Assembly: GCA_016649775.1 (NCBI GenBank)
Contig: JAENWY010000012.1
Location: 1-20,118 of the forward strand
Length of the DNA stretch: 20,118 bases
Reading direction: 5' to 3'
Source: Spirochaetaceae bacterium
GTDB taxonomy: Bacteria > Spirochaetota > Spirochaetia > Sphaerochaetales > Sphaerochaetaceae
Part shown: positions 14,232-20,118 of the stretch, one piece after another
Layout of the letters: every line of letters begins with the position of its first letter
How positions within the stretch are numbered: the first letter of the stretch is position 1
Position numbers and translations under genes: made by a program
Notes under the pieces: model-generated
Databases searched by the model: none
The model's input: the letters and a program-made list of their open reading frames with translations, nothing else
Told to the model about the DNA's origin: nothing

Positions 14232-15971
14232 TTACAGTTCTATATCCACAAAATCAAATTTTCTTACATCAAACAAACCCATATCTGTTATTTTATAAAC
14301 AGGTATAACAGGTAGTGACATAAAACAGAGTGTCATAAAGGGATCTAAGAGTCTTGATACTCCTAATTCATTATGAGCTAAATTAGATAAATTTGTAAGA
14401 GAATCAATTATTACAGGCGCTTTTTCACAACTCATTAATCCTGCAATAGGATGAGCAAAAGATCCAATTATTCTTCCTTTATCTGCAATAGCCATTCCTC
14501 CACCAATTCTGACTAATTCATTAACAGCTAATTCCATATCATTATCGGTTGTTCCACAAACAATAATATTATGTGAATCATGAGCTACTGAAGTTGCTAT
14601 TGCTCCACTCTTAATTCCATAACCTCTTAATAAAGCCACTGCAACATTTCCAGTTCCATGATGCCTCTCAATTACTGCAATTTTTGCAATATCTTGAGAA
14701 GGATCATAAATAAACTCTCCGTTTTTGACAATTACAGAGGCCTCTCCTGCTGCAGTAACTACTCCACCTGGGATAATATCGATGGTTCTTACCTTATTTT
14801 TCTTAAGTTTTAATTTAAGTCTGTCTTTTGAAAAATTCTTAATATTTATCTTTGATTCAATTGACGAAGGTAAATCCATTGGTTCTGATTCTTTTAAAAT
14901 TTTACCATTTACTGCTACTAATTGTCCTTCAACATAAACTTCTTCCATATTAAAATCTTTGAGATTAGGCGTAATTGAAAAGGAGGCTATATATCCAGGA
15001 GCTATGGCCCCTAAGCTTTTAAGATGATAACAAGTGGCACTATTAATACTTGCCATATTAATGGCCATAAGAGGATCTAAGCCCTCACTAACAGCTAATC
15101 TAACATTATTGTTAATACTTCCTTCATTAACAAGAGATTCAGCTTGTCTATCATCTGTACAAAACAGACATCTATGATAGTTTTGCTCCGTAACACCTTT
15201 TAGTAAATTAGTTTCATCTTGGCAAACAGTACCTTGTCTAACCATTACATACATACCACGTCTAACTCTGTCTTGAAGTTCTTGCGCATTTTCACATTCA
15301 TGATCGGTTAAAATACCACTAGCGGCATAGGTATCTAAATCAGTGTTGTATATATTAGGAGAGTGTCCATCAATGACTTTATGGTGATCACGTGCAACTT
15401 GCAGTTTATCATGAATCATTTTATTTCCACTAATAACCCCAGGGTAATCCATCATTTCACCAAGACCTAATACTCTGTCATTGTTAATTCTTGTTTCTAT
15501 GTCTTTAGCTAATATTATAGCACCTGAATGTTCCACTGAAGTTGCAGGAACACAACTGGGAATCATGAAATAGGCATTTAAGGGAAGCCTCTCACATGCT
15601 TCTAGCATATAATCAAGACCAGAGAGACCACTGCAATTACAAATTTCATGAGGGTCAGCAATAACAGTTGTTACTCCATTTGGTATTAATAAATTTGAAA
15701 ATTCAGATGGAGAGCAATGTGAAGATTCAATGTGAACGTGTGAGTCTATAAATCCAGGTATAACATAACTGCCTTTTGCATCTTTAATAACCTTTGCAAG
15801 GCCTTCACCTTTCTTTGCAAAACCTGCAAAATACTTACCACTAATCAAAATATCACTTTCAAAAACTTCTCTATTAAATACATCAACTACTTTTGCATTT
15901 CGTATACAAAGATCTGCTTTAGTTCTTTTAGATGAAATTTCGTTTAATTTATCACTTTCTATTCTATTCAT
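14232..15971 (-). CDS. ade: Adenine deaminase (Ade/YfiE-type amidohydrolase)
   Basis: This metal-dependent amidohydrolase deaminates adenine to hypoxanthine in purine salvage. The protein has 579 residues, the usual length for the large bacterial adenine deaminase. The metal-binding start of the barrel is DSHVHIE (76-82); ADPHEI (105-110), DGHSPNI (201-207), TDHECENA (222-229) and CTDDRQ (271-276) follow. The C-terminal domain carries VIERHHGTGNVAVALLRGYG (433-452) and VAHDSHNIIVCGT (462-474), typical of adenine deaminase rather than dihydroorotase or urease. ATG 15971 is preferred because GAGG lies 8 nt upstream. The frame also runs to a GTG at 15992, where I see no good ribosome binding site. 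It is divergent from a purine permease, which supports the substrate. No clear terminator follows before 14165. Confidence 0.96.
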   Translation of the reverse strand: MNRIESDKLNEISSKRTKADLCIRNAKVVDVFNREVFESDILISGKYFAGFAKKGEGLAKVIKDAKGSYVIPGFIDSHVHIESSHCSPSEFSNLLIPNGVTTVIADPHEICNCSGLSGLDYMLEACERLPLNAYFMIPSCVPATSVEHSGAIILAKDIETRINNDRVLGLGEMMDYPGVISGNKMIHDKLQVARDHHKVIDGHSPNIYNTDLDTYAASGILTDHECENAQELQDRVRRGMYVMVRQGTVCQDETNLLKGVTEQNYHRCLFCTDDRQAESLVNEGSINNNVRLAVSEGLDPLMAINMASINSATCYHLKSLGAIAPGYIASFSITPNLKDFNMEEVYVEGQLVAVNGKILKESEPMDLPSSIESKINIKNFSKDRLKLKLKKNKVRTIDIIPGGVVTAAGEASVIVKNGEFIYDPSQDIAKIAVIERHHGTGNVAVALLRGYGIKSGAIATSVAHDSHNIIVCGTTDNDMELAVNELVRIGGGMAIADKGRIIGSFAHPIAGLMSCEKAPVIIDSLTNLSNLAHNELGVSRLLDPFMTLCFMSLPVIPVYKITDMGLFDVRKFDFVDIEL

Positions 15972-16017
15972 AATTACTGCCTCATTTTTCACTTTTACTC
16001 TTACTCGTAATTAAGTT

Positions 16018-16046
16018 ATTTTAGCACTTCTTTTTTAAGCTAACAA
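16018..16046 (-). promoter_or_regulatory. Predicted promoter of ade
   Basis: On the minus strand TTGTTA (16041-16046) and TAAAAT (16018-16023) are 17 nt apart, with TGC directly before the -10, an extended -10 element. A short inverted repeat, TTAGC (16021-16025) and GCTAA (16038-16042), lies within the spacer and boxes. The leader would be about 40 nt. Confidence 0.6.
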
Positions 16047-16182
16047 GTAAAATATCAATAAATTATTTAACTATTTATCAAAAAAATTCATAAAAATAAC
16101 TCAAATGCTAAGAAATCAAAATAATTATATCTTTTTATAGGCTAGGTGCTGAACAAAATGAAGGTTAATATCTCTTTATGTA

Positions 16183-16243
16183 GCAACAAATTGCAACAAA
16201 ATGTAAAATTATTCTGTACTTATTTGGTATTAAATGGTATGAT
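16183..16243 (+). promoter_or_regulatory. Control region of the purine permease: phased repeats and extended -10
   Basis: GCAACAAA occurs at 16183-16190 and 16193-16200, exactly 10 bp apart. TGGTAT occurs at 16225-16230 and 16235-16240, also 10 bp apart. TGGTATGAT (16235-16243) reads as an extended -10 (TGn-TATGAT), with only a weak -35 (TGTACT, 16215-16220). The first pair lies where an activator or repressor would bind. I see no match to the purine riboswitch core. Confidence 0.4.
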
Positions 16244-16278
16244 TTCATTAATCAATCACTATTAAATAAGGAGTGCAT

Positions 16279-17571
16279 ATGGATAAGTTCTTTAAAATTA
16301 CAGAAAGAAAATCAAGTGTACGAACAGAAATTTTAGCAGGTGTAACCACATTCTTGACAATGGCTTACATTCTCGCAGTTAACCCTTCGATTCTATCACA
16401 GGCGGGTATGGATGCACACAAAGTATTTGCTGCAACAGCAATAGCTGGGGCTTTAGCTACTTTAATTATGGGTCTTTTAGCAAATCTTCCTTTTGCTTTA
16501 GCACCTGGTATGGGACTAAACGCATTTTTAACTTATACCGTTGTTATGGGCATGGGTAAGACTTGGGAATTCGCTTTAGCTGCAGTATTTGTAGAAGGTA
16601 TTATCTTCTTACTTCTAACTGCCTTTAACATTCGTGAAGCTATTGTTAACAGTATTCCATCTAACATGAAAAAAGCTATTTCCGTTGGTATCGGATTATT
16701 TATTGCTTTCATTGGTATGCAGAATGCTGGTATCATTATTGGTGGTGCAACTCTTGTTGGACTAAATCCAGTTTGGTTCAAAGGTACTCCATTACTTGCT
16801 CTATTAGGTGTAGCTTTAATTGCTATATTAGCTCACAAAGGAGTTAATGGTTCAATTCTATTTGGTATGTTAATTATTACTGTTATTGGTATTCCTTTTG
16901 GTATTACTCAATACGCAGGTGGTACTTTTACTCCAGCAGCACCATACTTCTTCCCTTTCAAACATGTTTTCCCTCAGATGTTATCAGTTGACTTTGTTGT
17001 TGTATGTTTTACATTCTTATTTGTTGACATGTTTGATACAGTTGGAACTTTAATTGGATGTGCTACAAAAGCAGATATGATTCAAACCGATGGTTCTATT
17101 CCAAACTGTAAAGAAGCTTTATTTGCTGATGCTATTGGTACAACTTGTGGTGCTATTCTAGGTACATCAACAGTTACAACCTTTGTAGAATCTTCTGCTG
17201 GTGTTATCGCTGGTGGTAGAACTGGTTTAACTGCTGTTACAGTTGCAGTACTATTCTTAGTTTCATTATTCTTAGGTCCAATCTTTGAATCAATCCCATC
17301 AGCAGCTACTGCTGCAGCTTTGATTTATGTTGGTGTATTAATGATTACTCCAGTAACAGATATCGACTTCTCAGATATTTCAGAGGCAGTTCCTGCTTTC
17401 TTAACAATTATCTTTATGGTAGTTGCATATTCTATCTCTGATGGTATTATGTTTGGTATGTTAAGTTTTGTAATTCTAAAATTCTTTACAGGAAACAAAA
17501 AAGATATTTCTATAATGACTTGGGTTGTTGCAGCATTATTCTTAATTAAGATTCTTGTATCTGCTTTATAG
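16279..17571 (+). CDS. NCS2/AzgA-family adenine, guanine or hypoxanthine permease
   Basis: This proton-coupled nucleobase transporter sits in the cytoplasmic membrane. The 430-residue protein is nearly all hydrophobic helices, consistent with the 12-14 segments of the UraA fold. AzgA-branch features (PbuG, PbuO, AdeQ, GhxP relatives) are the conserved N-terminus TEILAGVTTFLTMAYILAVN (16-35), LAPGMGLNAF (75-84), FVDMFDTVGTLIG (248-260) and GTSTVTTFVESSAGVIAGGR (295-314). ATG 16279 is chosen because AAGGAG (16268-16273) lies 5 nt upstream and homologues begin near MDKFFKI; a GTG at 16273 in the same frame overlaps that site. It is divergent from adenine deaminase, which makes adenine or hypoxanthine the likely substrate. 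Exact specificity cannot be read from the sequence. Confidence 0.95.
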   Translation: MDKFFKITERKSSVRTEILAGVTTFLTMAYILAVNPSILSQAGMDAHKVFAATAIAGALATLIMGLLANLPFALAPGMGLNAFLTYTVVMGMGKTWEFALAAVFVEGIIFLLLTAFNIREAIVNSIPSNMKKAISVGIGLFIAFIGMQNAGIIIGGATLVGLNPVWFKGTPLLALLGVALIAILAHKGVNGSILFGMLIITVIGIPFGITQYAGGTFTPAAPYFFPFKHVFPQMLSVDFVVVCFTFLFVDMFDTVGTLIGCATKADMIQTDGSIPNCKEALFADAIGTTCGAILGTSTVTTFVESSAGVIAGGRTGLTAVTVAVLFLVSLFLGPIFESIPSAATAAALIYVGVLMITPVTDIDFSDISEAVPAFLTIIFMVVAYSISDGIMFGMLSFVILKFFTGNKKDISIMTWVVAALFLIKILVSAL

Positions 17572-17594
17572 AATATAAATAACTTTAACTTCAT

Positions 17595-17623
17595 TACCTA
17601 GCTCTTGTAGCTAGGTATTTTTT
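17595..17623 (+). terminator. Intrinsic terminator after the purine permease
   Basis: TACCTAGCT (17595-17603) and AGCTAGGTA (17609-17617) form a perfect 9-bp stem with a 5-nt loop, followed by a run of Ts (17618-17623). It lies 24 bp after the permease stop. Confidence 0.93.
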
Positions 17624-17668
17624 AGCTTTAAATTTTAATAATTTAATCATATCATTATCAAACGGCAT

Positions 17669-17700
17669 AAAAAAAACACCTAATTTAATAGATGCCTTTT
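17669..17700 (-). terminator. Probable intrinsic terminator after ilvE
   Basis: On the minus strand the RNA can form GGCAUCUA paired with UAGGUGUU, about 8 bp including three G-U pairs, around a 6-nt loop. Four preceding As can extend pairing into the T-tract of eight (17669-17676). It lies about 20 bp past the ilvE stop and is weaker than the permease terminator. Confidence 0.65.
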
Positions 17701-17720
17701 AATTTATTAAATTTTAATTC

Positions 17721-18746
17721 TTATTTGATAATTCTAATCCAACCCTCTGGAGCTGGAATTTCTTCCATTTGAATACCAGTTAAAGTATCATATAATTTTT
17801 GAGTAATTGGACCAGGTTGTTCCATTCCTGTTGGGAAGAAGATATCCTTCTCATCCGAGTGAACCATTCCAACTGGACTAATAACAGCAGCTGTTCCACA
17901 AAGAGCACATTCTACAAAGTCCTCTAATTCAGTAAATAGAACAGGACGTTCTTCAATCTCAAGATGTAAAATATCTTTTGCAACAGTTACTAAAGATATT
18001 CTAGTAATTGATGGTAATATCGAAGGACTCTTAGGAGTAACAATCTTTCCGTCTTTAGTTACAAACAAGAAGTTAGCACCACCAGTCTCTTCAACAAATG
18101 TTCTGGTCTGAGCATCAAGAAACATATTTTCATTGAAGCCACGACTATGTGCTAATTGACCTGCATAAATACTCATAGCGTAATTTAAACCAGCTTTTAC
18201 ATGACCTGTTCCACGAGGAGCAGCTCTATCAAATTCACTAACCATTAATTTAATTGGTTTTAAGCCGCCTTTAAAATAAGGTCCTACAGGAGTTCCAAAT
18301 ACTCTAAAAGTATACTCAGATGATGGTGCTACACCAATTACAGGTCCGCTACCAAAAACAAAAGGTCTTATATATAATGATGCACCACTACCATAAGGAG
18401 GTACTGATTCAGGATTAGCTTTAACAACTTCTCCTACTGCTTTTAAAAATAATTCTACAGGAACAGGAGGAATACAAAGTTTTTCACAAGTATCATACAT
18501 ACGTTTTGCGTTTAATTCAGGTCTAAATACTACAAGATTACCTTCTTTTGAATACTTTGCTTTTAAGCCTTCAAAACAAGTTTGAGCATACTGAAGTACT
18601 CCAGCACTTTCACTGATTGTAATATTTGGATCATCAACTAGTTTTCCTTCGTCCCATTGACCATCTTTAAAAGTCGCAACGAATCTTTTGGCAATTGGCT
18701 GATATGAAAAACCTAAGTTTGACCAGTCTTTTTCTTTATTTGACAT
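17721..18746 (-). CDS. ilvE: Branched-chain amino acid aminotransferase
   Basis: This PLP enzyme of fold type IV moves the amino group between glutamate and the keto acids of leucine, isoleucine and valine. The protein has 341 residues, the size of the longer BCAT group (Bacillus and eukaryote-like) rather than the 310-residue E. coli type. Visible are QYAQTCFEGLKA (52-63), the PLP lysine K184 in GHVKAGLNYA, EETGGANFLF (219-228) and ALCGTAAVISPVG (281-293). ATG 18744-18746 is used because a GGGGG run lies 5 nt upstream and homologues start near there. The frame extends to an ATG at 18764 that has no ribosome binding site. It follows ygiQ on the same strand but has its own promoter, with a dyad lying over it. 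Confidence 0.95.
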   Translation of the reverse strand: MSNKEKDWSNLGFSYQPIAKRFVATFKDGQWDEGKLVDDPNITISESAGVLQYAQTCFEGLKAKYSKEGNLVVFRPELNAKRMYDTCEKLCIPPVPVELFLKAVGEVVKANPESVPPYGSGASLYIRPFVFGSGPVIGVAPSSEYTFRVFGTPVGPYFKGGLKPIKLMVSEFDRAAPRGTGHVKAGLNYAMSIYAGQLAHSRGFNENMFLDAQTRTFVEETGGANFLFVTKDGKIVTPKSPSILPSITRISLVTVAKDILHLEIEERPVLFTELEDFVECALCGTAAVISPVGMVHSDEKDIFFPTGMEQPGPITQKLYDTLTGIQMEEIPAPEGWIRIIK

Positions 18747-18797
18747 TTTTTCCCCCGTATTCATTATATGTATATTTATACAAGTATTAATTAATAA

Positions 18798-18828
18798 ACA
18801 CTTTACCTATATATTGGTAAAGTGTCAA
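18798..18828 (-). promoter_or_regulatory. ilvE promoter overlapped by a perfect 10-bp dyad
   Basis: On the minus strand a perfect TTGACA (18823-18828) and TAAAGT (18800-18805) are 17 nt apart. A dyad with exact 10-bp arms, ACACTTTACC (18798-18807) and GGTAAAGTGT (18816-18825), covers half of the -35, all of the -10 and the spacer. The arm centres are 18 bp apart, suited to a dimeric repressor. The same sequence could form a hairpin at the end of ygiQ, but no T-tract follows it. Confidence 0.7.
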
Positions 18829-18861
18829 TTTATTTTAAATAATAATACTAAAACTCATATT

Positions 18862-20118
18862 CTATCGACTATTATTTCGATTTTTTGCATTGAATTTATT
18901 ACTGTGATTATCCCTTTGTTTATTATTTACTCTATCTTCTCGAACAATAGGCTCTCTAAAACTTCTACTTCCTGCTCGATAAGGAGCTTTAAGAACATTT
19001 ATCAAATCCTCTCGTTTTGCCTTAATTAATCCTTCTCTTACAAGAGCCGCATTTTCAGGTTTATTATACTGAAGAATAGCTCTTTGAAGGCGTCTCTCTC
19101 TTCCTTCAGGAATGTAAACAGATGCAAAATTCCTACCTGGTCTTGGATCTATGCCGGTATAATACATACAAGTTGAAACAGTACCTGGAGTTGGATAAAA
19201 TTCTTGACCTTGGTCTGGAACAAATCCAACTGATTTAGCATGAAGAGCAAGATTAATAGCACTTTCTAGAGTTGAACCTGGATGAGCCGCAATAAAATAA
19301 GGGACAGTATACTGTTTTAGTCCTAATTCATCATTAACCTTTTTATATTCATCAATAAAATCAAGATATATATCTACTTTAGGCTTACCCATTATATCTA
19401 ATACCTGGGGATCTACGTGCTCAGGTGCTATCTTTAATTGACCACTAACATTCTTTTCAATTAAATGTTTCATGAATTTCTTCCTAGTACTTGGTTCACA
19501 AACTTTCATTAAATAATCAAATCTAATTCCAGATCTTATGAAGACTTTCTTAACTCCAGGAACAGCAGCTACTGCATCTAATATTTCTAAATAATGTTCA
19601 TGAGTGTCTAGTAAATTACTACAGGGTTCTGGGAATAAACATTGTTTAACATCACAAGGACCTTTTGTTAATTGCTTTTTACAAGCTGGGCCTTGGAAGT
19701 TTGCAGTAGGTCCACCAAGATCATGTATATAACCTTTAAAATCTTTCATCTTTGAAAGGGTTGTAGCCTCTCTTACTAATGATTCCTTTGTTCTAATTTG
19801 GATCATTCTTCCCTGATGGGAGGTGATGGCACAGAAAGAACATGCACCAAGACAACCTCTATTACTTGTCATAGAGAATTGGACTTCTTTTAATGCTGGA
19901 ACTCCACCATTTTTATCATAATCAGGATGTGCTAAACGAGTATAAGGATATTCATAATATTCATCGAATTGAATGGGTGTTAGACGAGGTGGCTGAGGAT
20001 TTTGAAGGACATATCTATTATCTGCTCTTTGGAGAAGACACTCTGGTCTTAAAGGGTTTTCATGTAACATTTGTATTTGAAAAGCTTTAGCATATGCTAC
20101 TTTACCACTTGGTGTTGG
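18862..20118 (-). CDS. ygiQ: YgiQ-family radical SAM protein, 5'-truncated by the window edge
   Basis: This is the C-terminal 418 residues of a YgiQ-type protein, whose full-length members have about 600-700 residues. The frame is open through the window edge and the first visible codons read PTPSGKVAYAKAFQIQ, family text, so the ATG at 20070 is internal. The radical SAM cluster is CLGACSFC, with the three cysteines at fragment positions 89, 93 and 96, expected to hold a 4Fe-4S cluster and S-adenosylmethionine. Further cysteines in the CKKQ...CDVKQC...EPC region (about 145-165) and the C-terminal DUF3362-like segment with FYPTPGTVSTCMYY are typical of the family. The last 25 residues are basic, asparagine-rich and probably disordered. 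The reaction is not established for the family. ilvE lies downstream on the same strand. Confidence 0.95.
   Translation of the reverse strand, partial: PTPSGKVAYAKAFQIQMLHENPLRPECLLQRADNRYVLQNPQPPRLTPIQFDEYYEYPYTRLAHPDYDKNGGVPALKEVQFSMTSNRGCLGACSFCAITSHQGRMIQIRTKESLVREATTLSKMKDFKGYIHDLGGPTANFQGPACKKQLTKGPCDVKQCLFPEPCSNLLDTHEHYLEILDAVAAVPGVKKVFIRSGIRFDYLMKVCEPSTRKKFMKHLIEKNVSGQLKIAPEHVDPQVLDIMGKPKVDIYLDFIDEYKKVNDELGLKQYTVPYFIAAHPGSTLESAINLALHAKSVGFVPDQGQEFYPTPGTVSTCMYYTGIDPRPGRNFASVYIPEGRERRLQRAILQYNKPENAALVREGLIKAKREDLINVLKAPYRAGSRSFREPIVREDRVNNKQRDNHSNKFNAKNRNNSR

Noticed and set aside
16047..16278. Possible purine riboswitch upstream of the nucleobase permease
   Set aside because: The conserved core of the purine aptamer (paired loops with the TATGG, TCTACC and GACTA-like segments) could not be found on the plus strand, and no terminator hairpin sits before the start codon.
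18798..18825. The ilvE dyad as a terminator of ygiQ
   Set aside because: The stem is strong but neither side is followed by a T-tract, and it lies exactly on a near-consensus promoter. The operator reading is preferred, although not proven.
1..20118. Mobile elements, CRISPR array, toxin-antitoxin or defence genes
   Set aside because: No transposase, integrase, repeat-spacer array, paired small toxin-antitoxin frames or defence-type motifs were seen. Gene order and composition look like ordinary chromosome.

Overview
This AT-rich window carries 16 protein-coding genes, nearly all housekeeping or central metabolism. I see no rRNA, tRNA, CRISPR array, insertion sequence, phage gene or integrase. 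The organism is a heterotrophic bacterium with consensus-like sigma-70 promoters and GGAGG-type ribosome binding sites. My guess is a free-living, low-GC member of the Spirochaetota. The guess rests on the overall look of the proteins, on a SerRS whose motif-2 region differs from the common enterobacterial or Bacillus form, and on a small exported amidase with no extra wall-binding domain. Bacillota or Fusobacteriota are not excluded, and I hold the assignment at about 0.4.

Layout. (1) 1-956: uppP on the minus strand, possibly transcribed without a leader, divergent from the next block. (2) 957-6080: a plus-strand block made of an unrecognised two-helix membrane protein, trmL, proC, serS and pncB, closed by a long hairpin terminator. 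(3) 6081-6354: a small unexplained gap between convergent blocks. (4) 6355-11298: a minus-strand proA-proB-glycosyltransferase-like-amidase-engB cluster, read from its own promoter. (5) 11407-14164: an IclR-family regulator divergent from eda-kdgK, with at least three similar AT-rich dyads in the shared control region and a perfect terminator after kdgK. (6) 14232-17623: adenine deaminase divergent from an NCS2/AzgA-type purine permease. (7) 17669-20118: ilvE, with a 28-bp dyad lying over its promoter, and a 5'-truncated YgiQ-type radical SAM protein, both on the minus strand.

How the genes work together. proC, proA and proB together encode the three steps from glutamate to proline, but lie in two separate blocks. 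eda and kdgK phosphorylate 2-keto-3-deoxygluconate and cleave the product to pyruvate and glyceraldehyde-3-phosphate. The adjacent IclR protein is the obvious candidate regulator. The deaminase and permease form an adenine or hypoxanthine uptake and salvage pair. uppP, the amidase and engB serve envelope recycling, wall hydrolysis and ribosome assembly.

I found no clear undescribed system. The points most worth following are regulatory: the operator cluster between the IclR gene and eda, the dyad over the ilvE promoter, and the dyad around the proA promoter. Two uncharacterised proteins are also worth a look: the 957-1631 membrane protein and the 7815-8768 glycosyltransferase-like protein.
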